Source: Diaphorobacter aerolatus
GTDB lineage: Bacteria > Pseudomonadota > Gammaproteobacteria > Burkholderiales > Burkholderiaceae_C
Length of the DNA: 64,000 nt
Assembly: GCF_014489535.1 (NCBI RefSeq)
Contig: NZ_CP060783.1
Span: 1,116,001 to 1,180,000 of the forward strand
Reading direction: 5' to 3'
Both the position numbers and the translations under genes were made by a program. The notes under the pieces were generated by a model that made no database searches, was not told the DNA's origin, and saw nothing but the letters and a program-made list of their open reading frames with translations. Below are positions 37,252 through 46,297 of the stretch, piece by piece (the first letter of the stretch is position 1; every line of letters begins with the position of its first letter).

Positions 37252-37382
37252 ATTGGGCTTTGCTGGCAATAGCTCCGCTGGCCAATACTAGTTTCATAAG
37301 CGGAGCAAATCCGCCGTGCATGGTTTTTAGGCCCGATCTTCCCGAAAACCCTCTCGCGGCACCCCTTGGAAAACATTAGCTA

Positions 37383-37595
37383 ATGACCACCATCCGTGTA
37401 AAAGAAAACGAACCCTTTGACGTAGCGCTGCGCCGTTTCAAGCGCACCATCGAAAAGCTCGGCCTGCTGACCGACCTGCGCGCCCGCGAGTTCTACGAAA
37501 AGCCAACCGCCGAGCGCAAGCGCAAGAAGGCCGCCGCCGTCAAGCGTCACTACAAGCGCGTTCGCAGCATGCAACTGCCCAAGAAGCTGTACTAA
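37383..37595 (+). CDS. rpsU: 30S ribosomal protein S21
   Basis: Small basic ribosomal protein needed for efficient initiation. 70 residues, complete. [20 protein letters not shown], then [20 protein letters not shown], is typical S21. It has its own promoter and a strong terminator. In many proteobacteria rpsU leads the rpsU-dnaG-rpoD macromolecular synthesis operon; here it is followed by yqeY only, and dnaG and rpoD are not adjacent. Confidence 0.98.
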
Positions 37596-37627
37596 TCCAC
37601 AGCTCGGCGAGTTCATCAACACGCCAG

Positions 37628-37663
37628 AAGCCGCGCTAGGGACGCCAAGCGCGGCTTTTTTGT
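37628..37663 (+). terminator. Terminator of rpsU
   Basis: AAGCCGCGCT pairs with AGCGCGGCTT over 10 bp around the loop AGGGACGCCA, followed by a T run. It separates rpsU from yqeY. Confidence 0.85.
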
Positions 37664-37759
37664 TTTCAAAAAAGCAAACACCCTGCCCCCTGCCTCCGCC
37701 CCCGCATTGAACATTGGCGCAAGCAGCACAAAGAGCCCCCGATCACCCAGCCACAACGA

Positions 37760-37847
37760 CAATACGAGCCTTCAGGCTAGGCGTCGCAACCGCAGACAGT
37801 ACTCTTGTACGGCAAGGTTGCGCAACAACGCATGAAGGCTCGTATTG
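37760..37847. repeat. Nested 88-bp inverted repeat between rpsU and yqeY
   Basis: Three nested perfect arms: outer 15 bp CAATACGAGCCTTCA (37760-37774) with its complement at 37833-37847, middle 7 bp CGCAACC (37785-37791) with GGTTGCG (37816-37822), and apical GTAC-TCTT-GTAC (37799-37810). The whole folds as one extended hairpin with symmetric 10-base internal loops. There is no T run, so it is not a standard terminator. It lies in the upstream region of yqeY; identity unknown. Confidence 0.75.
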
Positions 37848-37870
37848 ACGCCCTGGCACGATTCACCAAT

Positions 37871-37888
37871 CGAAGCCATCAGGCTTCG
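37871..37888 (+). promoter_or_regulatory. Short hairpin in the yqeY leader
   Basis: CGAAGCC-ATCA-GGCTTCG is a perfect 7-bp stem with a tetraloop, 25 bp upstream of the yqeY start codon and just ahead of its AGGAG site. It could influence translation initiation or message stability. Confidence 0.45.
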
Positions 37889-37913
37889 TAACCCCCAAAA
37901 AACAGGAGCAAAT

Positions 37914-38359
37914 ATGACCTTGAAGGAAAGAATTACGGAAGACATGAAGACGGCTATGCGGGCAAAGGACTCCGAACGCCTCGGCACCATCCGCCTGCTC
38001 CAGGCCGCCATGAAGCAAAAAGAAGTCGACGAACGCATCGACCTCGACGACACCGCCATCGTCTCCATCATCGACAAGCTCATCAAGCAGCGCAAGGACA
38101 GCATCACCCAGTTCGAAGCCGGTGGTCGCCAGGATCTGGCCGACAAGGAAAAGGCCGAATTGAAGGTGCTCGAGGTCTACCTGCCGCAGCGCATGTCGGC
38201 CGAAGAAGTGACCGCCGCGGTGAATGCCATCGTCACCGAACTGGGCGCTTCCGGCCCGGCGACATGGGCAAGGTGATGGGCGCGGTGAAAACCAGGCTCG
38301 CAGGCAAGGCCGACATGGGCCAGGTGTCCGCCGCCGTCAAGGCCGCGCTCGCGGGCTGA
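37914..38359 (+). CDS. yqeY: GatB/YqeY domain protein (C-terminal frameshift)
   Basis: Protein related to the C-terminal domain of the amidotransferase GatB, thought to bind tRNA; function of the stand-alone form unclear. MTLKERITEDMKTAMRAKDS, IRLLQAAMKQKEVDERIDL and VYLPQRMSAEEV are typical. The raw frame ends at 38276 with GASGPATWAR. One extra G at 38258-38259 restores GASGPGDMGKVMGAVKTRLA and runs to 38359, giving 148 residues, the usual length. CAGGAG ribosome site. Confidence 0.92.
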
Positions 38360-38394
38360 CGATTTTTTCCTAGGCAAAACCGTCGCCGCGTCAG

Positions 38395-38889
38395 TCACGA
38401 ACCAGCACGAGACTGCGCCAACGGCAGTTGCAGGCCGCGCTTGAGGGTCGCCAGCGCAATCGACGTGGTGAAGCGTTGAATGTTCTGGTCGCCATCGAAC
38501 AGGCGTCGCGTCAGCGCCTGGTATTCCTGCATGTCCGATGCGGTGACGATCAGCAGATAGTCGGTATCCCCGGTCACGCTGTAGCACTGCTGGACAGCGG
38601 GCTCGGCCGCAACGCGTGCGCGAAACCCTGCCGTGAGCGCGTCCAGCTCGTTCACCAGTTGCACCGCGATGAAGATGGTCAGCGGCCTGCCCAGCGCCTC
38701 GGGATCGAGTACCGCCACGTTGGACGCAATCACGCCGCTGTCCTGCAATCGGCGGATGCGCCGTTGCACCGCAGCGGGCGACAGATGCACGTGATCGGCA
38801 ATCTCACGCTGGGGTGTGAGATTGTTTGACTGGAGGATGGCCAGAATGGCCTCATCAAACGGGTCCACAAGAGGTTCGCGGTTCATCAT
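38395..38889 (-). CDS. Lrp/AsnC-family transcriptional regulator
   Basis: Feast/famine regulator. About 164 residues: N-terminal winged helix-turn-helix (ILAILQSNNLTPQREIADHV, LSPAAVQRRIRRLQDSGVI) and C-terminal RAM ligand-binding domain (VQQCYSVTGDTDYLLIVTAS). Start MMNREP at 38889 or 38886. Divergent from an EamA exporter, so amino-acid-responsive control of that exporter is the natural guess. The promoter region between them contains a (GAA)7 tract. Confidence 0.92.
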   Translation of the reverse strand: MMNREPLVDPFDEAILAILQSNNLTPQREIADHVHLSPAAVQRRIRRLQDSGVIASNVAVLDPEALGRPLTIFIAVQLVNELDALTAGFRARVAAEPAVQQCYSVTGDTDYLLIVTASDMQEYQALTRRLFDGDQNIQRFTTSIALATLKRGLQLPLAQSRAGS

Positions 38890-38911
38890 GTGAAGACGGT
38901 CCCAGGGTGCA

Positions 38912-38932
38912 GAAGAAGAAGAAGAAGAAGAA
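38912..38932 (+). repeat. (GAA)7 trinucleotide repeat between lrp and eamA
   Basis: Seven GAA units in tandem, embedded in a purine-rich run, 22 bp upstream of the lrp start codon and 87 bp upstream of the exporter start. It is outside coding sequence if lrp starts at 38889. Tracts of this kind can change length by slipped-strand mispairing and so alter promoter spacing. Confidence 0.8.
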
Positions 38933-39019
38933 AGAACAATAAAAAGAACGAGTGAAAGTTGCGTTTGAATGCGCAAAAAATCGCAATTCACCACAAGCGC
39001 ACGCAATATTATCTCGCCC

Positions 39020-39940
39020 ATGTCCCATGATTCCCTCCTGCAGCGACTGCTGCCCTCGCTGGCCGTGCTCGGATCGGTCACGTCGCTGTGCGTCGGCACC
39101 AGTTTCGCCAAACATCTGTTTCCGGTGATCGGAGCACAGGGCACGACGGCGTTGCGCGTGGGTTTTTCGGCCTTGCTGCTGCTGGCCATCTGGCGGCCCT
39201 GGCGCTTCGGGCCGACACGCGCCAACATCCGGCAGATCGTGATCTTCGGTGCCGTGCTCGGGCTCATGAACCTGCTGTTCTACATGGCGATCAAGCGCCT
39301 TCCATTCGGCGTGACCGTGGCCATCGAGTTCATCGGCCCGCTCTCGGTGGCCGTCTGGACCTCGCGCCGCCCGCTCGATCTGGTGTGGCTCGGTCTGGCC
39401 GTCGTGGGATTGTTTCTGCTGCTCATCCTGCCGCTGTTCGGCGCGCAGGTGGGCACGCTGGATCCCGTAGGCCTCGCGTACGCGATTGCGGCGTCGGTCT
39501 GCTGGGCTGGCTACATCGTGCTTGGCAAGCGCACCGGTCACATGCACGGCGGCATGGTCGTGTCGCTGGGCTTGCTTTCGGCGGCTTTCGTGGTCGTGCC
39601 CTTCGGCATCGCCGAGGCGGGAGCCAAGCTGCTCACACCCTCGCTGCTGATATATGGCCTCGTGGTAGCTGCGGTGTCTAGCGCGATTCCCTACTCGCTG
39701 GAAATGTTCGCACTCAAGCGTCTGTCACACAGCGCGTTCTCCACCATGCTTGCCACCGAACCTGCGGTCGCCGCGCTGGCCGGCATGTTGCTGCTGCATG
39801 AAAACCTCACGCTGACCCAATGGTCGGCCATCGGCATCATCATGTGCGCGGCGATGGGCAGCGCGCTGACGGCGCGGCCCGAGCCGGTGAAGACCACGGA
39901 AAACAAGCCCGCCCACCACAAACCGGCTGCCGCAACCTGA
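39020..39940 (+). CDS. EamA-family exporter (RhtA-like)
   Basis: Drug/metabolite transporter with ten predicted helices and two EamA repeats; closest by pattern to RhtA, the threonine/homoserine exporter. 306 residues. GTSFAKHLFPVIGAQGTTAL, IKRLPFGVTVAIEFIGPLSV and AAVSSAIPYSLEMFALKRLS are characteristic. The start at 39020 (MSHDSLLQR) is preferred to 38969, which adds a polar leader. Divergently placed Lrp regulator suggests amino-acid export. Confidence 0.9.
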   Translation: MSHDSLLQRLLPSLAVLGSVTSLCVGTSFAKHLFPVIGAQGTTALRVGFSALLLLAIWRPWRFGPTRANIRQIVIFGAVLGLMNLLFYMAIKRLPFGVTVAIEFIGPLSVAVWTSRRPLDLVWLGLAVVGLFLLLILPLFGAQVGTLDPVGLAYAIAASVCWAGYIVLGKRTGHMHGGMVVSLGLLSAAFVVVPFGIAEAGAKLLTPSLLIYGLVVAAVSSAIPYSLEMFALKRLSHSAFSTMLATEPAVAALAGMLLLHENLTLTQWSAIGIIMCAAMGSALTARPEPVKTTENKPAHHKPAAAT

Positions 39941-40018
39941 AAGCGCCATGGAGTCAAATGGACTCACGCGGCAACACCTGACCGGAATGGTCATGAACTG
40001 CTGCCATAATGGCGCGCC

Positions 40019-40396
40019 ATGAATGCCTTGCGCACCTCTTCAATGCTGATCCGCCTCGTGCTGGCGTGGTTTGTATTGACGCTGGGCGTTGCCATCGCTT
40101 CACCGGTGATGCATCCCGAATCCATGGAAATGGTCTGCTCCTCCGACGGGAGCATGAAGGTCGTCCTCATCGACGATGACGGCGCGGCCCACATGGGTCA
40201 CCACACGCTCGACTGCCCGATGTGTCTGGCGGCAACCCTGCCTCCGTCGCCCGTGAACCTGCGCGCAGAAATGTCCCAGCCGCTTGCATACGCTTTGCGG
40301 CCAATTGTCGCGGCGCACATTGCCGCACTGGTCGGCGCGCCGCTGCCGCCGCGCGGCCCCCTTCGTTTCTTTCCTGATCCTGTATCGCCGGGCTGA
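40019..40396 (+). CDS. DUF2946 family protein
   Basis: 125 residues. Hydrophobic N-terminal segment (about 9-28), then a small extracytoplasmic domain with HMGHHTLDCPMC, a His/Cys cluster that suggests metal binding, and a C-terminal hydrophobic segment. DUF2946 proteins often sit beside TonB-dependent receptors and copper or iron genes, as here. Upstream of the TonB receptor by 129 bp, same strand. Exact role unknown. Confidence 0.82.
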   Translation: MNALRTSSMLIRLVLAWFVLTLGVAIASPVMHPESMEMVCSSDGSMKVVLIDDDGAAHMGHHTLDCPMCLAATLPPSPVNLRAEMSQPLAYALRPIVAAHIAALVGAPLPPRGPLRFFPDPVSPG

Positions 40397-40525
40397 CCGC
40401 CTTCGTGCGCAGGTGCGCGCGCCGTTCAACGGCGCTCGGCTGCCGCGGCTGCCCCTTCCGTGACGATCACGAAATCGACGAGCGCCTGCGCTGCTCGCTT
40501 CGCCCATTTTCCCAGGCAGATCCCC

Positions 40526-42792
40526 ATGCAATTCGTTCCACGCTCTCTTGCCGCAGCGGCAGGACCGCTCGCCACCAGTGTTGATGAGTCAACCTTCCGA
40601 CAGCCCAACCACACCGCGCCCGCCTTCCGTCAGACGGTTCTGGCATCAAGCCTTTGCGCGATTGCGCTGGGCGCAGCCCCTGCAATGGTTCATGCACAGT
40701 CCGAACCGGCGACGCTGCCCACCGTCGTCGTCACGGAAGAATCCGCGCCCGAGGCCAACGGCAAGTTGAACCTCGACACGCCTTCTGGCACCGCGAGCCG
40801 ACTCGGCCTGACGCCACGTGAGACGCCTGCCACGGTCACGGTGGTTGATCGCGCCGCCATCGAAGCGCGCGGCGCACAGGACACGCAGGAAGTCCTGCGC
40901 TCGATTCCCGGCGTCACCGCACACAACGCGCCAGGCAACATCGGCGTGAGTTACCGCGGCTTCAGCGGGTCATCGCTGAGCCAGCTTTTCAACGGCATCA
41001 ACGTGCAGTACAGCATCGCAGCGCGGCCCGTGGACAGCTGGATCTACGACCGCGTGGAGGCCATCGGCGGCGCATCGAGCTTTCTGTATGGCGCGGGCGG
41101 CGTCGGCGGCACGATCAACTACATCACCAAGCTTCCCGAGCGCTACGACATTTCGGAGGGGCAATTGCGCCTGGGCTCGAACGGCTTGAAAGAGGCTTCC
41201 ATCGGCCTGAACCGGCGCATTGCCGGTGATGGCTCGGGCAGTGCGGATCACTATGCGCGCATCGACCTGAACCACCGTGATGCCGATGGATGGACCGACG
41301 GAACCGGCAGCCGGTCAACCCAGCTCGCGGCGTCGCTGCTGTCCGTGATCGGGCGTGACTTCACGCATACGCTGGCCTACGAATTCCAGGACGAAAAGGT
41401 CGATCGCCCATATTGGGGCACACCGCTGCTCAACCCGCTTGCCGGGACGCTGCACATCGACGACGCAACGCGCTTCAAGAACTACAACAGTGCCGATGGC
41501 CTGTACGCCCAGCGTGTGCAGTGGCTGCGCTCCGTTGCGGATTGGCGCGTGTCTGGTGCGTTTCAGGTGAAGAACACCTTCTATGTCTATGACGCGTTGC
41601 GCGACTACCGCAACGTCGAGAGCTACCGCTTCAATCCCGGCAACACCGCCGTCATCCGTTCGAGCACTTTGCTGCAGCGGCACGACCAGAGGCTCGTCGG
41701 CGACCGCATCGAAGGCGCGTATCAGGGCCAGCTCGCCGGTCGTCGCAGCGACTGGGCGTTCGGGCTCGATGTGAGCGTCAACCGGCAGACCCGTTTCCCA
41801 ACAGCCTGTCCGGCACGGTCAGCACCGTCGATCCCTATCACTTTGCCACCGAGAATTTTTTCGACATACCGGGCATGGCACCGGGCTTTCGCGCCGACCG
41901 CGACAACAAGGTCACCACGGCCGCGCTGTATCTGGAAAACCGCACGGCTCTCACGCCCACGCTGAATCTGGTCACCGCGCTGCGGCACGAACGCATCGAT
42001 CTCGATCTGACGAACCGGCGCGAGGTCACTGCGGCCAATCCCGCAGACTTCGAGCGCGGATATCACCCGACGACCGGTCGCGTCGGCCTCGTCTGGGACG
42101 TCGCGCCGGGCGCGAATCTCTACGCTCAATACGCAACCGCTGCCGATCCGCCATCGGGTGTCCTGTCAACCGCGTCGTTCGCCGACGTGCGCAACAACAG
42201 CGAACTCACCACTGGCCGCCAGTGGGAGTTCGGCACCAAGCTCGACTTCTGGGAGGGCAAGGGCACGGCAACGCTGGCCGCCTATCACATCACCCGCAAG
42301 AACATCGCCACACAGGACCCGAACAACAGCGCGCTCACGGTACTGGTGGGCGAGCAGTCGTCCAAGGGCGTGGAGCTGGCGGTCGGCTTGCAGCCCACGC
42401 GGCGCTGGTCGATCCAGGGCAATGCGAGCTATGTCGATGCACGCTACGAGAACTACCAACAGGGCGGTGTATCGCTGGCCGGAAGGACGCCGACCAACAC
42501 GCCATCCACGGTGGCAAACCTCTGGACGTCGTACACATTCACACCGGCGTTGCAGGGCAACATCGGCATACGCCATGTCGGCAAGGTTTATGCAGACGCC
42601 GCCAACACGCTGAGCTGGCCGTCCTACACGCTGCTGGATCTGGGCCTGAGCTACCGCGTGAACCGCAACGTGACCGTCGTCGGGCGAGTCCGCAATGCGA
42701 CGGACAAGCGCTACGCAGCCAATCTCACGAGCACCATGGCGTATCTCGGTGCGCCGCGCACGGCAGACCTCAGCGTGCGCGTGGCGTTCTAG
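40526..42792 (+). CDS. TonB-dependent siderophore receptor (one frameshift)
   Basis: Outer-membrane receptor for ferric siderophore or similar metal complex. Long signal region ending near MVHAQ, then a TonB-box-like segment (LPTVVVTEES), plug domain (VTVVDRAAIEARGAQDTQEV, RSIPGVTAHNAPGNIGVSYR, YGAGGVGGTINYITKLP) and a beta-barrel ending ADLSVRVAF with a terminal aromatic. The frame breaks at CCC 41797-41799. One added C restores RFPNSLSGTVSTVDPYHFAT and gives about 755 residues. Followed 10 bp later by the PepSY gene. Confidence 0.92.
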
Positions 42793-42802
42793 GAGAAGCG
42801 CC

Positions 42803-44353
42803 ATGCGAATTCATGCAAAGCGCTGGCTGTTTCTGATCCACCGCTGGTTCGGCATCGTCGCCTGCATATTCTTTGCGATGTGGTTCGTCTCGGGGGTGGT
42901 GATGATGTACGTGGGCTACCCCAAGCTCACCGAGGCCGAGCGCCTGCAACACCTGCCGCCGCTGGGGACGGCCAGCTCAGTGATGACGCCGCGCGAGGCA
43001 CTGGACGCAGCCGGTATCACGGGACCCTTGAAAACCCTGCGATTCGCCGCATCCAGCGGTGGCCGTATGGTCTATCTCGCGGTACCGCAGGCCGCTGCCC
43101 CAGCGCCCGGCCCGCGCCGGGCAGCGCCGCCCGGCAGCGGCGTGATCACCATCGATGCACATACCGGTGCGCGACTCGAATCCGTCGATGAGCGCCTCGC
43201 GCTGGCAAGCGCCGCTGCCTATGCGGGCCCGGACGTGAGGCTTGCCCATCGGGGCGTGATCGATGAAGACGCCTTCACCCATTCCCGGGGTCTGGACGCG
43301 CACCGGCCACTGCACCGCGTGCAACTGGACGATGCCGATGCCACGCTGCTCTACGTATCGGGCCGCACGGGCGAAGTGGTGCGCGATGCGCCTCGCGCCG
43401 AACGCCTCTGGAACTATGCCGGTGCATGGATTCACTGGCTGTATCCGTTTCGCGGCAATGTCTTCGACAAGTATTGGACCGACATCGTGAACTGGCTGTC
43501 GATCCTCGGCATCGCGATGGCGCTGACGGGCACCATCGTCGGCATTCTGCGCTGGCGCTTCACGCGGCCCTATCGCAGCGGCGCACGCACCCCGTATCAA
43601 TCCAGCATGATGCGCTGGCATCACATCTCCGGACTGCTGTTTGCGCTCGTGACCATGACCTGGATTTTCAGCGGCCTGATGTCGATGAACCCCTGGCGTA
43701 TTTTCGACAACGGCGCGCCGCCGTTGAATACCGAAGCGCTGCAAGGTGGCCCGTTGATGATCACGGCGCGGGACGCCGCGCCAGAGGCATTGCTTGCCGC
43801 CGCTGCTGCCCACGGCGCGGTGCGCGAGTTGCGCTGGGCACGCACGCTGGGCCAGACCACGGTGTTCGCGCAGGGTGCCGCTGGCCAGCCCACGCTACTC
43901 GACAGCCAGACCGCGCAGGCACGCTCGATTGACGACGAAGCGCTGCAACGCGCCGCGGCGCGGCTGCTGCCCGATCCGGTGGCGCGCGTCGAGCGGCTCT
44001 CAGCCTACGACCTTTACTACTACTCACGCGATGCACACACCATGACCGGCGGCGCCGACAAGCCGCTGCCGGTACTGCGCGTGGTCTTCGACGACGCGCA
44101 TCGCACCTGGGTGCATATCGATCCCCATACCGGCGCCGTGCTGGGACGCACGGACAGCACCCGTCGCACCAACCGCTGGCTGTTCGCGATGTTGCACAGT
44201 TGGGACTGGCTGCCCTTGCTGGAGCGCCGCCCGCTCTGGGACATCGTGATGATCGTCCTGAGCCTGGGCGGTACGGTGCTGAGCCTGACCGGTGTGGTGA
44301 TCGGCTGGCGCAGGCTGGGGATGAAACTGCGCGTTGTCAGACGCAAATCGTGA
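42803..44353 (+). CDS. PepSY-associated membrane protein (iron-regulated PiuB-like)
   Basis: 516 residues with about four transmembrane helices (near 9-32, 229-254, 275-300, 475-500) and large periplasmic PepSY regions between. RWLFLIHRWFGIVACIFFAM and RWHHISGLLFALVTMTWIFS are the family signatures; conserved His residues in the helices suggest heme or metal contact. TAGGAG site directly behind the receptor stop, so co-transcribed. Such proteins often accompany siderophore receptors and may reduce or transfer ferric siderophores. Confidence 0.9.
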   Translation: MRIHAKRWLFLIHRWFGIVACIFFAMWFVSGVVMMYVGYPKLTEAERLQHLPPLGTASSVMTPREALDAAGITGPLKTLRFAASSGGRMVYLAVPQAAAPAPGPRRAAPPGSGVITIDAHTGARLESVDERLALASAAAYAGPDVRLAHRGVIDEDAFTHSRGLDAHRPLHRVQLDDADATLLYVSGRTGEVVRDAPRAERLWNYAGAWIHWLYPFRGNVFDKYWTDIVNWLSILGIAMALTGTIVGILRWRFTRPYRSGARTPYQSSMMRWHHISGLLFALVTMTWIFSGLMSMNPWRIFDNGAPPLNTEALQGGPLMITARDAAPEALLAAAAAHGAVRELRWARTLGQTTVFAQGAAGQPTLLDSQTAQARSIDDEALQRAAARLLPDPVARVERLSAYDLYYYSRDAHTMTGGADKPLPVLRVVFDDAHRTWVHIDPHTGAVLGRTDSTRRTNRWLFAMLHSWDWLPLLERRPLWDIVMIVLSLGGTVLSLTGVVIGWRRLGMKLRVVRRKS

Positions 44354-44449
44354 AGGCCGTGAAAGATCGCGTTTCCATCGGGCGGTTTCTATGGATGTCG
44401 TTTTTATTGCAAACTACCGTGGTTCGTCCCTCAACTCACGAGACCGCCC

Positions 44450-45552
44450 ATGAGCAACGCCAGCACCACCAAAAGCTTCCGCATCGCAGTTCTACCCGGT
44501 GACGGCATCGGCCGTGAGGTCATGCCCGAAGGCCTGCGCGCCCTCCAGGCCGCAGCAAGAAGATTCAATATGACGCTCGAATTTGAGCACTTCGACTGGG
44601 CGCACTGCGACTACTACGCCGAGCACGGCAAGATGATGCCCGATGACTGGAAGGCCCAACTACAGGGGTTTGACGCGCTGTTCTTCGGCGCCGTCGGCTG
44701 GCCTGCCACGGTGCCCGATCACGTGTCGCTCTGGGGTTCGCTGCTCAAGTTCCGCCGCGAATTCGATCAGTACATCAACCTGCGCCCGGTGCGCCTGTTC
44801 GAGGGCGTGCCCTGCCCGCTCGCCAACCGCAAGCCCGGCGACATCGACTACTACGTGGTGCGCGAGAACACCGAAGGTGAATACACGTCGCTCGGAGGCA
44901 TCATGTTCGAGGGCACGGAACGCGAGATCGTGATTCAGGAATCGGTGTATTCACGCAAGGGTGCCGACCGCTTGCTGAAATACGCCTTCGATCTGGCCCA
45001 GAGTCGTCACAAGAAACACGTGACGCTCGCCACCAAGAGCAATGGCATCGCCATCAGCATGCCCTGGTGGGACAAGCGCGCGGAAGACGTGGCCAGAAGC
45101 TATCCGGGAATCACGCTGGACAAGCAGCACATCGACATCCTCACCGCGCGCTTCGTGCTCCAGCCCGACCGCTTCGACGTGGTGGCCGCAACCAATCTGT
45201 TCGGTGACATCCTCTCCGACCTCGGTCCCGCAACCACCGGCACCATCGGCCTGGCCCATCGGCCAACCTGAATCCGGATCGTAATTTTCCGTCGCTGTTC
45301 GAGCCGGTGCACGGCTCCGCGCCCGACATCTACGGCAAGAACATCGCCAACCCCATCGCGATAATCTGGTCCGGTGCAATGATGCTCGACTTCCTCACCC
45401 ACGGCGAAGGCGCGGGCCGGGCCGCGCACGACGCAATCCTCAAAGCCATTGAGGAAGTCATCAAGACCGGCCCGTTGACACCGGATCTGGGCGGCGATGC
45501 CAACACGACCGACGTGGGCCAGGCGATTGCGGCGCGGATCATGGCGCTGTGA
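44450..45552 (+). CDS. ttuC: Tartrate dehydrogenase / isopropylmalate-dehydrogenase family (one frameshift)
   Basis: NAD- and metal-dependent beta-decarboxylating dehydrogenase. [20 protein letters not shown] (N-terminus), [17 protein letters not shown], and [20 protein letters not shown] (metal and nucleotide region) place it in the tartrate dehydrogenase/decarboxylase branch. The frame breaks at CCC 45255-45257. One C restores [20 protein letters not shown] and [17 protein letters not shown], giving about 367 residues. A D-malate dehydrogenase role is also possible. No LysR regulator is adjacent in this window. Confidence 0.9.
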
Positions 45553-45614
45553 TTGGGCGCTGCTGCATCAGCGCAATCGGGGCGGGAGGAGATTTCGAGA
45601 AATCTTCTGCCGTT

Positions 45615-46184
45615 TCAGCTCGGTCTGCCTGACTCGCGTACTTCGCTATTCAAATGCCGCAAGATGGCCTCTCGCGTGGGCTGTTTTTTCAACCAGGTCG
45701 CAAACTTTTCAACCTCGTTGAATTCTTCGTCCCCAATGGTCGCACGAAAGCGTTGGAGCGCGGATTCGCGAACTGCCTGATCACGCAGACGACGCTGATA
45801 AGGGTCGGTGGAAATGCTCGTGATGCGGGTGTGCAGCCCGTGTGCCTTCAAATACTGCCACTCACCGGCGTCAAGCCACACTTCTTCGCAGTGGAAGCAG
45901 AAATCCAGGCCATGCGCCTTGTCGGCCAGCACGTTGAAACGCAGCATGATGCGACTGCATTTGGGGCACGGCAATGCACGCTTGGTATCACTGGCGTCGG
46001 CACCTTCAAATGAGACCGCCTCCGCAGCCGCCATGTCCGAAGTGCGCGCGCCCTTGACCCAATCCAGATACGGCGCCAGAGAAAGCAGTGCACCACTACA
46101 TTGGTTGCACTGATAACTGGCCGGTCCGGTTTCCTCGATCCGGGCGGGCATCAAGGTGCCCGTGTGGCAACCGCAGCAAAGCAT
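45615..46184 (-). CDS. TFIIB-type zinc-ribbon protein
   Basis: 189 residues. N-terminal pair CCGCHTG and YQCNQCSG, and a second ribbon LPCPKCSRIML with LDFCFHCEEVWLDAGEW, the zf-TFIIB pattern. C-terminal third is helical and charged, without motif. Often found as small bacterial proteins of unknown role. Minus strand, convergent with ttuC and upstream of nothing obvious. Confidence 0.8.
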   Translation of the reverse strand: MLCCGCHTGTLMPARIEETGPASYQCNQCSGALLSLAPYLDWVKGARTSDMAAAEAVSFEGADASDTKRALPCPKCSRIMLRFNVLADKAHGLDFCFHCEEVWLDAGEWQYLKAHGLHTRITSISTDPYQRRLRDQAVRESALQRFRATIGDEEFNEVEKFATWLKKQPTREAILRHLNSEVRESGRPS

Positions 46185-46297
46185 TGAATTTCCTCTCTTG
46201 ACAACCTGGGGACTGCGTCGCTGGCAGATCCCTGAACGAATTTGGTTTCAGGTCATTCTATGGGAACTCATTGATTCAAATGGCAACGCGCGCGCGC

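Noticed and set aside
37760..37847. Integron attC site or insertion-sequence end at the nested inverted repeat
   Set aside because: No attC core sites at the ends, no transposase or integrase nearby, and no target duplication seen at the borders.
45553..45614. Hairpins after ttuC as a terminator
   Set aside because: Stems are present (for example AGATTTC-GA-GAAATCT) but there is no T run, so I did not call a terminator.
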